The notes beneath the pieces are model-generated. The model was not told the DNA's origin, searched no databases, and saw nothing but the letters and a program-made list of their open reading frames with translations. Shown piece by piece: positions 1-9,779 of a stretch of DNA of 64,000 nt; position 1 is the stretch's first letter, and each line of letters starts with the position of its first letter. Origin of the DNA: Ichthyophis bannanicus (taxonomy: Eukaryota > Chordata > Amphibia > Gymnophiona > Ichthyophiidae); the NCBI GenBank assembly GCA_033557465.1, contig CM066039.1, positions 395,579,440-395,643,439 on the forward strand. Reading direction: 5' to 3'. Position numbers and translations under genes: made by a program.

Positions 1-187
1 TTAAGAAGGGACCCAGGATATCAATGCTTGACCCAGTACAAGCATTGCGGAACCTGTGTCTTTTGGAGAAGCTTCTAGGTACATATGACCTAGATTGGCC
101 ACTGTTGGAAACAGGATACTGGGCTTGATGGACCTTGGTCTGACCCAGTATGGCATATCTTATGTTCTTATGTTCTTATGTTCTTAT
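1..187 (+). mobile_element. CR1-clade LINE, 3' untranslated tail
   Basis: The piece matches, almost base for base, the 3' tail that follows the CR1 reverse transcriptase ORF at 27180-27357. Both carry the CR1-type block ending in CTGACCCAGTATGGC and finish in a short tandem of ATGTTCTT units, the kind of microsatellite at which CR1 elements prime. The coding part lies upstream of the window. An ATG-started frame at 95-304 runs through this tail and is not a gene. Confidence 0.85.
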
Positions 188-264
188 AAATTACTAAAAT
201 CTTTGACTGGATTTGTGAGAAATCTACCTTTTTGTTTGGACAGTACTTTTTCAGTCAATGTAAA

Positions 265-309
265 TTTATTTATTTACATTCTCTTTTTCAGAGAATGTAA
301 ATAAATAAA
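265..309. repeat. 20-bp perfect hairpin of SINE or LINE tail sequence
   Basis: Arms 265-284 and 290-309 are exact reverse complements around a 5-base loop. The right arm, AGAGAATGTAAATAAATAAA, is the terminal tail motif of the SINE and L2 copies elsewhere in the window. The hairpin therefore looks like two such tails facing each other. Apart from this, 188-470 holds nothing I recognise. Confidence 0.6.
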
Positions 310-475
310 TGAATGTTGCAATTTGAAGGTGCTATTGCATCATACATGTTATGAATTGCATGTGTTATTCCTAGAGGTCATAGATGGTGCAATCCTAACT
401 TAGCTTAGTTGCATCACTCTGCAGTTTAAATTGCGCAACATTTTTAAAATGAAGATGACTTGTCAGTAGTAGTTT

Positions 476-725
476 ATTTTATATATTTAACATTTCTTAT
501 ATACCGCCTTTCATGATATCAAGGCGGTTTACATTGAACAAACTGAAATTAGATTGAAGAGGGCATTATAACTTGGAGATAACTTTTTTACAGGGAACAT
601 GGGCAATGGAGGGTTAAGTGGCTTGCCCAAGACCACAAAGAGCACCGGTGGGACTAGAAACCCCAGTCCTTCCAGCCCAAGGTTGCTGTCCTCTTGTCTG
701 TAGACCAGTCTCGGTGGTTGATTTT
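476..725 (-). mobile_element. tRNA-type SINE, decayed head
   Basis: This is a copy of the SINE family seen whole at 6363-6664 and 45611-45896. On the minus strand the body is followed by the 3' stem that reads AAACCGCC, loop, GGCGGTATATAAG, then an AT-rich tail. The conserved body block containing GGCAAGCCACTTAACCC lies at about 612-632. The promoter-bearing head towards position 725 is degraded and I cannot place A and B boxes. Confidence 0.7.
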
Positions 726-769
726 TTTTCCATTTAGCCAAAGTGAGAGATGCCTCGTAATTTTTTGAA

Positions 770-905
770 CAATGCAGATTTATTTATTTGTCTGAGCTTT
801 TATACCGCTTTTTACCATGTGAAAACAGTGTACATCGAACAGGTCTAAACAACTTTTCCAGAGAACTGTAACTATTTACATTAACAGTCTTAACAAGTGC
901 TAGGT
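770..905 (-). mobile_element. LINE or SINE 3' tail fragment
   Basis: On the minus strand this shows the window's shared 3' end: a loop flanked by complementary C and G runs, GCGGTATAAAAG, then AAATAAATAAAT. No coding part is attached, so I cannot say whether it came from a SINE or an L2-type LINE. Confidence 0.5.
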
Positions 906-909
906 TCGT

Positions 910-1670
910 GGTGAAGTGACTTTTGCATCACAAAAACGCAGTATAACCGCTTTGATTAAGAAAGCCTACCACCTTTACTTTGGCTGCAAACTTGGAGATG
1001 AGGACAAGAGCTGGGCCTCACACACATGCAACAAATCTTCGCCAGTGGTTGAACATTATCCCACAGAGAAGGACTACTGCTACCTGACGCTCCACAATCA
1101 TTCTCACTTCAGTCAGTCGAGGAAGAGGAGGGTGGTGAAACTTCTGCTCCCAAACTGTCAATGTCACATGACCCAGATTTTCTCCCATCCTTCTCCTCTG
1201 AACCACATCTCATAACTCAAGGTGAACTGAATGACCTTGTCAGAGATTTGGTACTGCCTAAGAGTAGGGCAGTGCTGTTGGACTCCAGACTCTGCAGCAG
1301 TGGAATCTCCTGTCAGGTGGTGATAACGTTTCCATGTTCTTTGAACATCAAAAGGTTCTTGTTACATTCTTCTTCATGGAAGGTGATCTTGTAACCTGCA
1401 AAATCATCAGTGGTCTGATAGCAACCCTCAACATCATTCGTCATCCTGATGAGTTGTGACTGTTCAGAGATTCAACGAAGATGAGTTTTTAAAGCTGTTT
1501 TGCTGCATAATAGCAATGTTTTGCCATCGATTTCAGTTGGCCATGAAGGAAACCTATGACAATATAAAACAGCTGTTGAGATGCATAAACTATTACCAAC
1601 ATCAGTGGCAGCTTTGTGATGATTTGGAAGTCGTTGCTCGGTCTGCAGTCTGGATACACAAAGTAGTGCT
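910..1670 (+). pseudogene. Intronless remnant of an unknown multi-copy protein family, part 1
   Basis: I do not know the function. Readable blocks are KKAYHLYFGCKLGDEDKSWA (about 950-1015), SEPHLITQGELNDLVRDL (about 1196-1250), NIKQLLRCINYYQHQWQLC (about 1561-1617) and LQSGYTK (about 1647-1665). From memory these recall an uncharacterised, intronless, high-copy family annotated in many fish, insects and cnidarians. That recollection needs a database search. The blocks lie in more than one frame with stops between them, so the copy is dead. It stops at the left end of the DIRS element at 1671 and resumes at about 8436. The missing zinc-binding stretch near 1020 suggests an old deletion. Confidence 0.6.
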
Positions 1671-1800
1671 CTTTTCTCCGTGAACAAGCAGGAAATAAGT
1701 CCTCACATATGGGTGAAATCACTAACGGAGCCCCACAAGGAAAACACTCCCCAGCTTCCTAAAGAAGGTTTTTGGAGGTACACCGTGCATGCGTGCCTCC
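1671..1800 (+). repeat. Left terminal inverted repeat of the old DIRS element
   Basis: It begins near CTTTTCTCCGTGAAC and runs through GTCCTCACATATGGG. The reverse complement recurs at 8250-8422 with many substitutions and short indels, so this insertion is much older than the DIRS copy at 29480. Confidence 0.85.
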
Positions 1801-2079
1801 CTTTTCACCGCCATGCCACCATATTCCCTAGTCGTCTTATTTCCGCAGAGCCCCTAAGACATTGTTCCTATTGTCTGGAAAAAAGTTTGAATTTCTTGCC
1901 CTTGTATCTGAGCCTTTGCTTGTTTTTTCCCTTGCCTGTCTTTGGTTACTCTTTTTCTTACCTTCTTGAGTGTTTTCCTATGTAGTTTTTTGTGCCTTTA
2001 GGCACCTTTTTCCACTCTGGGGGCTTTTCTCGCCCACGGCTGTTTTCAGTTTCATTTTGCTGAGGTGGTATTTTTCGGC

Positions 2080-3850
2080 ATGTCTAGGCTTGTTGGCGAC
2101 TTTAAGAAATGCACCAAATGTGGCAAGACCATTTCTGCCATGGACTGCCATAATTGGTGCTTGTGATGCCTTGGACTCGACCACCAGCCAGCGTCCTGCA
2201 AACTCTGCTTGCAGGTGATACGTTGAAGCTGAAGGGTCAGAAAAAGCAGGAGGAGTCCCTCTTAGGCTCATCTGATTCAGCATCTACAGCTCTGACTTCC
2301 TTGTCCATGCCTGAGGTGGCCAAGAGAAAAGAGCAGAGGGCCCAGTCTGAGCAGAAGGGTTTGAACATTGAGGGGAGACTCTCTGCAGAGGCCCCATCAA
2401 TGTCGAAGGGGAAACACAAAGAGAAGATCCATGTTCATTGCCACTGCAGCCCCTCTTTGCGAAAGACAGCTAGCCAGAGCGGGGAACGGGTGGCTAAGCT
2501 TCCCCGGTGGGAGGATCTGACTCAAATGGTGGAGTCCACTTCCAGTGCCAAGAAGGGTAGCGGGATGTCTTCCGATGTCCTAATCATCATGGAGTTCCCA
2601 CCGAAGGATCACCAGTAGTGTCCGCATCTACGGCATCTACAACCTTATTGGTAAAGGTTCTGGAGGAATGCCTACGAGCCTTGGAAGCTCACTTGGCAAT
2701 GATGAAAGCCTTGCAGAATGCAGGCTTTGCGGCATGGAGCATGTCATTACTGCACTCCTTCCAGCCTATCCTGGAGACCCATGCCTTGCCCTTCGTGGCT
2801 GGGACATCGGGTGGGAGCTCCATCCATCAGAGTTCATACAGATCTATCTCCCTCTCCAGAATGTCAGAGTCTGAGATCCTGGGACATCGCCATTGGCATG
2901 CTGGTCACAAGGAGGACCATCGAAGTCCACCCTCTCCTGGGCCGTGCAATCGGCGTTCAGAGGTGGCTAGGTGTTACTTCGACTTCCCCTCGGAATCCAA
3001 ATCAGAATAGGAGACTGAGGTGGAATTGACGGTGTCAGACCTTCAGTCCCCAGACCTCCCAGCAGACCCGTCACCCCCTCTGGATTGGCAGAAGTCTCCC
3101 CCAGAGGACAGTTCTTCCAGGATTTTGTTTGTGACCTGGCCAAGGCTATCCCCTTTTCTCTGGAATCGGAGGAGGAACGGGGGTGGAAGAACTGGAACTC
3201 CTCCAGTACCCCTCTACCCCCCTTGAGGCGGTGATGGTCCCTGTCCACCATGTCCTGCAGAGGCTGCTGCTGTGGGAGGTGCCATTTATGCTTCTGGTCT
3301 TCAACCGCTGGCTCGACTCTTTCTACCAGGTCCAGAAGGCCCCAGGGTTTGAGAAGCCTCGATTGTTCCACAATTCCATTGTGATCGAGTCTGCCTTGAA
3401 GCGTGCAGAGTGCTAAAAAGCACTTCTTGGTGCCACTCATGTGGGAGGCGAGGACCCTGGATGACTCCTGGAGGAAGTGCTTCCAGGGCTTCATGCTGAT
3501 AGCCTGGATCCTGGACTCCAGACTTAAATGGAAACAGGAAGGCACACCTCCTGCACATAAGCCAGGCACAAAAAGAAGCAGGAAGATGGAAGTCCACTGA
3601 AAGGAATAGATACTTTATTGTTGTGGATTTGTGGATCCAGGGCAAAATCGCCAACGTCCCCTGTCAGGGTGAGAACCTCTTTGACAAACCCATGGAGGAG
3701 AAGGCCGAGGAGCTAGATAAGGAACAGGTGGCCCTTATCAGGCTCTCCAGGAAGACTGCAGATCCCACGTGGAAGAAACAGCAGGCCAGGAAGGCCTTAG
3801 TTCTGCACCCACAACGGTATTTTTCCGTTACAGCTGTTGATGAGGTCTAA
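2080..3850 (+). pseudogene. DIRS gag-like ORF1 remnant
   Basis: The start, at about 2080, reads MSRLVGDFKKCTKCGKT, with a C-x2-C pair followed downstream by CKLC. This is the N-terminal zinc-finger layout of DIRS gag proteins. A Lys/Ser-rich stretch follows at 2154-2618. Hydrophobic and charged segments continue to about 3850 in changing frames with many stops. In DIRS elements this protein packages the RNA. Here it is non-functional, and the exact boundaries are guesses. Confidence 0.65.
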
Positions 3851-4039
3851 GGCCCAGGCTTCCCGCTTGTATTGGAGGGAGAAAATCCCAAAAGCACAGC
3901 CCGCGGTTATACTGCATTTTTGTGATGCAAACTGTGTGTGTGTTTTTGACAGGGTCTTCAGGAACATAGCCAGTTGATCGTTGTCTGCCGAGGTCCCCCT
4001 GCAGGTGGGGGGGGGGGGGCGGCTCATCCATTTTGCCAA

Positions 4040-4925
4040 CTGGTGGCCTCTTGTCAACTCAGATGCCTGGATGCTTCCGATTGTCCAGAGAGGCTATCAG
4101 CTGCTTTCACAGAGCTGCCACTCCCTTAACAATCCAGGGAAGCATCCCTTAGACCTTGCGCACTGGACCCTGTTGCAGGCTGAGGTTGTAGCCCTGCTGA
4201 CCAACCTCACCTTTGAGCCAGTTCCCCTGGCCCAGATTGGACAGGGCTTTTACTCCAGGTACTTAATGGTCCCTGAAAAGACCGGCGGGTTGCGCCCCAT
4301 TCTGGATCTGCGAAACCTCAACTGGTTCCTGGTGCAATGAAAAGTTCAAGATGGTCTCGTTGGGGGACGCTGCTCCCATTCCTCCTACAAGATGACTAGT
4401 TATGCTCCTTGGATCTGAGGGATGCATACACCCATATTCCGATCCATCCACATCACAGACAGTACCTTCGGTTTGTGCTGGGTGGCCAGCACCATCAATA
4501 CCAGGTGCTACTCTTTGGATTAGCCTCAGCCCCCAGGGTCTTCACAAGGTGCCGGGCAGTCATGGCCACCTTCCTCTGGACCCGGGGGATCTTTGTCTTC
4601 CCGTACCTGGACGACTGGCTCATAAAAGGCCCCAAGCTGACTAGTGTACGGCAATCCACCAAGCTCACCATTCAGGTTTTTGAGGGGCTCTGCTTCGTGA
4701 TCAACTATCCGAAGTCCCACCTCCAGCCGGTGCAGCAACTGGAGTTCATTGGGGCTCTCCTTGATACCACTTGGGCGAGAGTGTTTCTACCAGCAGGCTG
4801 CCTGCAGCATCTCATTGAGATGGTGGGCGCATTGCAGTGCCAGCACTTCATCATGGACTTTGGGCTGCCGAGAGCCCCAGGACACATGGTGGCCATGGTG
4901 AATGTCACCCCTCAGGCCCGCCTAT
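4040..4925 (+). pseudogene. DIRS reverse transcriptase remnant
   Basis: Two frames carry the domain: 4040-4337, with GLRPILDLRNLNWFL, and 4409-4925, with MDLRDAYTHIPIHP, FGLASAPRVFT and the catalytic FPYLDDW box (YLDD codons at 4603-4614). A stop and frame change near 4338-4408 separate them. The finger, palm and catalytic motifs are those of the DIRS/Gypsy-type RT fold. A poly-G tract at 4008-4019 disrupts the upstream frame. Confidence 0.85.
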
Positions 4926-5084
4926 GAATGCAGCAGGCCCAGTGGACCTTGCCAACACAATGGCAGCAAGCCTCAGGCTGCCTGTAGGACAGGGTTGTGG
5001 TCACTGCACCACTTGCGCAGTCCTGGCATGGTGACCAGTGCCTGGAAACCTGCACTGGGGCCTCCCATTCCAACCAGCAGCACC

Positions 5085-5710
5085 CTGTAGGCTGCTCTTG
5101 ACAGATTCCTCCAAGCTCGGCTGGGGTGCGCACCTGGATGATCTCCACACCCAGGCTCTGTGGTCCAAGAGCGAGAGACTCCATCAAAACAAGTTCCTCA
5201 AGCTCCGGATCATTGCAGATGTTGTCCGTGAATTTCAAGCACACCTGGCAAATCAGGTGGTCCTGATCCAGATGGACAATCAGGTGGCCATGTTTTGTGT
5301 GAACAAGTGTGGGGGGGGGGGGGAACGGGCTCATACTTCCTATGTTGGGAGGCTGTTCACCTCTGGAAGTTCATCCTGCTCCACGGCATGAACCTCAGGG
5401 TGACGTATTTGCTTTTTGATCTCAACGGCCTGGCAGATTGCTTCAGTCAAATGAGTAGACTGGATCTTCTGGGGGTGGGGCACCTCCGAGGTGGACCTCT
5501 TCGCTATGGCACAGAATGCCCAGGTGTCTCAGAGAGCAGAACTGAGCTCATCCTGCGATCGTCTGGCCCCAGATGCCTTCCTTTTCCACTGGGGGGAGGG
5601 TCTGCTCTATATCTGCCCCACGATATTGCTTGTTTTGAAGATGCTCCTGAAGCTCCAGGCTGAGGGGGGGGGGGGAATCTATGATTCTCATGACTCCCTA
5701 CCGGCCTTGA
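5085..5710 (+). pseudogene. DIRS RNase H and methylase-like region remnant
   Basis: The RNase H part reads LLTDSSKLGWGAHLDD at about 5090-5140 and IQMDNQVAMFCVNK at about 5270-5310, giving two of the acidic active-site residues. A 12-base G run at 5309-5320 shifts the frame. After it comes a block at about 5500-5640 with the spacing of the Dam-like methylase domain that follows RNase H in many DIRS elements. Another G run lies at about 5664-5674. Function is lost. Confidence 0.7.
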
Positions 5711-6362
5711 TAACTGTAGCTCCCGCTACTAACTGCTGCTTCTCTTGAGGGAGCCTCTCCATCTGGGCTCTGACCCAGACATCATCTTGCAGGAGAGTGG
5801 CTCCTTGTTACGTCCCAATGTCTACTCCCTGGAAAGGACAGCTTGGATGCTGAAAAGGTAGCCCTTGCAAGGATTCAACGTATGCCTATGTGCTCAAGTG
5901 GTGGCGGTTTGCTGTCTGGTGCGCTGGTAGGGCGTTGGACCCCTTCATCTGCCATATGGACCAGCTGATGGGGGAACCTCTTACACCTCTCCAATTTTGG
6001 GCTGATCCAATTCAGTGTGTGTTCACCTCAGCGCGATTGGAGCGTTCCGTCATGGCTGTAGGGGGATGCATGTGTCTACTCACACTCTGGTAGGCTGATT
6101 CATGTGGGGCTTGCTTCTTTCGAAGCCTTCAGTCAGGCCTCCTATGGTCGCTTGGGACCTGAGCATGGTCCTCGGCCAGCTCATTCAGGCTCCTTTTAAG
6201 CTTCTGGACATGTGCCCTCTGAAGTTCTTGACCTGAAAGGTCTTCTTTCTGGTGGCTGTCATCTTGGCATGATGTGTTAGTGAGCTTTAGGTTCTGGTCG
6301 CACAGCTTCTACACACCAGGTTTCACCAGAACTAGGTGGTACTCTCCATGCACCCCTGTTTT

Positions 6363-6664
6363 TTATTTATTTTTATTTTATTTATTTTATTTACATTCTC
6401 TTATATACCGCGCTATTCTGCATCAGTGCGGTTTACATTGAACAAACTGAAATTACATTGAACAGGGCATTATAACTTGGAGATAACTATTTTACAGGGA
6501 ACATGGGCTATGGAGGGTTAAGTGGCTTGCCCAAGACCACAAGGAGCACCTGTGGGACTAGAAACCCCAGTCCTTCCGGCCCAAGGTTACTGTGCTCTAG
6601 TGGGATTAGAACCCCCGACCTTCCGGCCTGAAGTACCTTGCCCCAACCACTATGCCACTCCACT
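6363..6664 (-). mobile_element. tRNA-derived SINE with 8-bp target duplication
   Basis: CCTGTTTT at 6355-6362 repeats at 6665-6672 and flanks the element. On the minus strand the head carries an A-box-like TGGCATAGTGG (6646-6656) and a B-box-like GGGTTCTAATCCC (6602-6614). These are RNA polymerase III promoter boxes of tRNA type. The body is the same as at 45611-45896. The 3' end is a C/G stem with GCGCGGTATATAAG, then an ATTT-type tail. It inserted into the recombinase remnant, so it is younger than the DIRS element. Confidence 0.9.
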
Positions 6665-6805
6665 CCACTCCTGTTTTCTCTGAAATGTGGTCTTGACATT
6701 TCACCTCAGCCAGTCCATTGTCCTTCCAATGTTCTTTCCCCAGCCTCACGCCAATCACGGTGAGGCAGTATTGCATATGCTGGATTGCAAGCATGCATTG
6801 GCCTT

Positions 6806-7535
6806 CTATTTATTTATTTATTTATTTATTTTATTTAGCATTGCTTATATTTCACTTTTCACCTGGTCACATTGAACAAGGTTAGACATTGTTATATTAG
6901 AATGATTTTAACTTATGTACATATAACTTTAAACTTACATACAATAGTTGTTGAGTTCCCTCAAGTGGAAAATCTATGTACAGTATATACAGTGAAATCT
7001 GTTTTGTTTGTTTGTCGGTAGATCAGGTGAGGTTGAGCATCCTTGTTCTGGTGGGAGGGGATTAGGTGGCGGTGCCAAAGTATTCGGTGACTAGGTAGGT
7101 TTCTAGGTGTTTACAGAAGGTGGGCAGCTCCTTGATGTTTCTTATGGTGTCTAGGAGTGTGTTCCATGTGCATGGGGAATAAACGTACACATGCTTGTTG
7201 CACAGATTTTGCTCTTGTGTGGGGGATGATGAGAGTGTTCTTGCTGGATTGTTTTCTGGATTTTGTAGTAGGGTGTGTAGGTGAGATGTAGGGTCAGAAT
7301 TGATGGCTTTATGGGTTAGGAGGGTTTCTCGTATTTGATTCAGCTGGTTAGAGGTAGCCAGTGCAGTAGTTTAAGTGTGGGTGTAATGTGGTCCTATTTT
7401 ATTGCTCCTGTTAAGGTATGTGCTGTGGTGTGCAGAACAGTGCTTAGGGGAAACAGGATGGATTGTGGGAGGCCTTGGTAAATGGAGTTGTAGTAGTCAG
7501 TATGTGGGAGGATTATAGCTTGGAAGTCCTGCAAT
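6806..7535 (-). mobile_element. L2-clade LINE, 5'-truncated fragment
   Basis: The minus strand ends in the shared AAATAAATAAAT tail at 6806. It reads ILPHTDYYNSIYQGLPQS at about 7430-7490, which is the L2-type RT C-terminal motif (usually DYCNSLLYGLP). It interrupts the DIRS recombinase between FYL and KRTKAY. Short similar bases (TTCTATT and TTCTACC) at the two junctions may be the target duplication. Confidence 0.75.
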
Positions 7536-8127
7536 TCTACCTGAAGCGCACAAAGGCATATTGCCAATCCTCCCATGTATTTGTTTCCTTCCACTCCAAT
7601 AGGCTAGGTGTCGCTGTTTCGAAGCATACACTATCTCTCTGGCTCACAGATTGCATTGCCCATGCATATTCCTTGGCTGGTCTGAGCCTTGAGGGTCGTG
7701 TCATGGCTCACAATGTCTGTGCGATGGCTACATTGGTAGCCAACCTCAGTTCTGTCTCTGCAGAGGACGTCCGCAAGGCTGTGACATGGTTTTTGGTCCA
7801 TACCTTCATAACCCATTACTGTCTGGATGGGGATTCCTGACAGGACAGCAATTTTGGCCAGACCGTGCTCTGGCATCTCTTTCTAGGTCTTGAGGCTCAA
7901 TTCCTGCCAACTGGCCCTTCTATATATCCAAGCTACCTGCTAAAATTCCCTTGGTCAATGTCGACTGCGGATACTGCATCAGATGAGTACTTCAGTGGGA
8001 CTGCCTCTCTGGTCCTGGCTTCACCAGTTCTCGATGCCCGGTTGAGCTATTTTTTTCTCCTCGGGTTCTGGTAGACTGTAGCTTGGGAGTCCCATACATG
8101 AGGGCTTTATTTTCTGCTTTTTCACGG

Positions 8128-8200
8128 AGAAAGCGTAGTTACTCACTTGTAGCAGGTGTTCTCTGTGAACAGCAGGAATAAGTCCTCACAACCCTAGCAC
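8128..8200 (+). repeat. Internal complementary region of the old DIRS element
   Basis: Bases 8122-8142 are the reverse complement of the left terminus. They run straight into 8144-8200, the reverse complement of the right terminus (for example TAGTTACTCACTTGT). In DIRS elements this stretch templates joining of the ends during circle formation. Its presence fixes the element's ends at about 1671 and 8422. Confidence 0.85.
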
Positions 8201-8249
8201 CTCCCTGGGGAGTTGCCTATTGGCTCCTGCTATGTTGTCATATTGAAGA

Positions 8250-8422
8250 ATATGGCACCACAGTGGGTGGGAAAGCAGGCGCGCATGCACAGTGTACCTT
8301 CCAAAAGCTTCCTTTGATAGCTGGGGAATGTTTAGTGTGGGGCTCTGTCAGTAACATCACCCATACATGAGGACTTATTCCTGCTGTTCACGGAGAATGC
8401 CTGCTACAAGTGAGTAACTATG
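8250..8422 (-). repeat. Right terminal inverted repeat of the old DIRS element
   Basis: It is the inverted partner of 1671-1800 and ends at GAGTAACTATG, which corresponds to the right half of the internal complementary region. Confidence 0.85.
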
Positions 8423-8435
8423 ATTTCTCTGTGAT

Positions 8436-9098
8436 TTGGGATAGTAGTGCGAAAGATTCCCACTCCGACAATCATTGGAGCCAGGAAAGAAAATCGTACA
8501 GCATACACCACTCGTTGAATCAAGGGAGATTTTGTTACCACCCTTGTACATTAGGCTGGGTCTAATGAAAATTTTTGTCAAAACCAGCTTTCAAGTATCT
8601 CGGCAGGAAATTTCCAAGACTAAGGGGCTTGTTTACAAAGCCGCGGTAGTGGTTCGCGATCGCGATCGCAGCCGCGGCCCCATTGAAATCAATGGGGCCG
8701 CGGCTCCGATTACGATCGCAAACCGCTACCGCGGCTTTGTAAACATGCCCCTAAGTGAAGCTAAGATAAAGGAAGGTGGCTGCTTTTGTCCTCAGTTTCA
8801 TGAGCTTCTTTGAGATGATGCATTTATCCATGCACTATGTGGCAAAGAGAGGACGGTATGGAAAGCCTTCCAGTTAGTGGCAATAGGTTTTCTCAGAAAC
8901 GACAAGGCAGACAACTACAGGGAGTTGGTGGAAAAACTCCTCAATGCATGCAAAAGTCTTGGCTGCAACATGTCACTAAAGATACATTTTTTGTACTTTC
9001 ATCTTGATTTTTTTCCACTGAACCGCAGAGCAGTGAACGATGAACATGGCGAGCAATTTCATCAGGACACTGTAACAATGGAGAAAAGATCTTAAGGC
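8436..9098 (+). pseudogene. Unknown multi-copy protein remnant, part 2
   Basis: It continues the family of 910-1670 after the DIRS insertion. Blocks are LGLMKIFVK (about 8550), FPRL (8610-8622) joined across the MITE to SEAKIKEGG (8755-8781), NDKADNYRELVEKLLNACK (8898-8954), GCNMSLKIHF (8959-8990) and NDEHGEQFHQDTVTMEKRS (9034-9093). Stops and frame changes show decay. An L2 tail begins about six bases after the TAA at 9093-9095. There are no introns, so the copy spread either as an element or by retroposition. Confidence 0.6.
8624..8751. mobile_element. Harbinger-like palindromic MITE, TAA target duplication
   Basis: The 128-bp element is a near-complete hairpin beginning GGGGCTTGTTTACAAAG and ending CTTTGTAAACATGCCCC. 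The arms are GC-rich, with GCGATCGCGATCGC on the left. TAA at 8621-8623 repeats at 8752-8754. Removing the element and one TAA rejoins the host reading frame exactly (FPRL then SEAKIKEG), so the duplication is confirmed by coding context. The 3-bp TAA target and short G-rich inverted repeats fit PIF/Harbinger; the superfamily is inferred. Confidence 0.85.
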
Positions 9099-9685
9099 AA
9101 ATTTTATTTATTTATTTTATTTAACAAACATTTATATACCGCATCTTCCTGAGATCAGTTGCGGTTCACAAATAAACAACAATTAACAAAGCAGCGTTTG
9201 TTTTACATGTAACTTCTTATAACCAAACAACATTAAACAGAAAATATTAAGATTGAATAGAACAGAACAGTGAAAACTATATACATTATATACAGATACA
9301 GATTATGTAGGGCTTTAGCATTGTGGATAGAACAGTTTCAGGTGGGTGGCATTGTCTGTTTAGGTCTTTGATCACCTCAGGTAAATACAGGTTAGCCATA
9401 GTCTAAATCAATTGAGGGATGATCTGTATTGTTGTAATGCATTGTAAATAGGTTTTCAGTTTTTTACGAAACTCAATAATCTCAGTTATCGTTCTTAGGT
9501 CGTCGGGGAGGGAGTTCCAGATTGTTGGAGCTGCGTGTGAGAAAGCTCTGTTGTTTGTTAATTTGTTTGCTTTTATGAAGTCTTTGGGAGTTTTTAGTTT
9601 GTTTAATTGTCCTATCCGTTGAGTAGGTTTTACATGTTCTTTAATGATTAAGTTACTTAGCGTGATTGGGGCCATGCCATTTCAA
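9099..9685 (-). mobile_element. L2-clade LINE, 3' end
   Basis: The 90-residue frame at 9403-9675 carries NRAFSHAAPTIWNSLPDDLR, the C-terminal box of L2-type ORF2 proteins. The 3' untranslated part ends at about 9099 in the shared stem (GAACCGCAACTGATCTCAGG, then TGCGGTATATAAATG) and an AAATAAAT tail. It splits the unknown-family ORF between EKRS and MLADYCWT. Confidence 0.85.
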
Positions 9686-9775
9686 TGCTTGCAGACTATT
9701 GCTGGACAGTGACATGAGAAACTCCATTTACAGAAGACAAGAGACAAGACAAACACTGAGTAGAAACTGAATAAG
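9686..9775 (+). pseudogene. Unknown multi-copy protein remnant, part 3
   Basis: From about 9690 the plus strand reads MLADYCWTVT, then a stop and degenerate codons. This fits the C-terminal end of the family of parts 1 and 2, directly beyond the L2 insertion. A CR1 copy begins at about 9780. Confidence 0.55.
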
Positions 9776-9779
9776 GTCT

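Larger units (their letters stand above)
5830..7840 (+). pseudogene. DIRS tyrosine recombinase remnant, twice interrupted
   Basis: The core-binding part starts at about 5830. VAWDLSMVL and LKFLT at about 6150-6235 match the equivalent VIPPWDLNLVL region of the younger DIRS copy. A SINE (6363-6664) and an L2 piece (about 6806-7535) split the catalytic part. The last block, 7540-7840, keeps KAVTWFLVHTFITHY with the presumed nucleophile Tyr, but the HxxR box reads HNVC, so a catalytic Arg is missing. The enzyme would have joined the circular DNA intermediate to the chromosome. Confidence 0.8.
1671..8422 (+). mobile_element. Old DIRS-like tyrosine-recombinase retrotransposon
   Basis: The ends are inverted repeats: about 1671-1800 is the diverged reverse complement of about 8250-8422. 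An internal complementary region at 8128-8200 joins inverted copies of the left end and the right end, as is usual for DIRS elements. Remnants of gag, reverse transcriptase, RNase H, methylase-like and tyrosine recombinase regions follow in the family's order. All frames are broken. A SINE (6363-6664) and an L2 fragment (about 6806-7535) have landed in the recombinase. No target duplication is visible, as expected for integration by a recombinase. The host ORF remnant continues on both sides. Confidence 0.9.

Noticed and set aside
95..304. 69-codon frame on the plus strand
   Set aside because: It runs through a CR1 3' tail and its terminal microsatellite.
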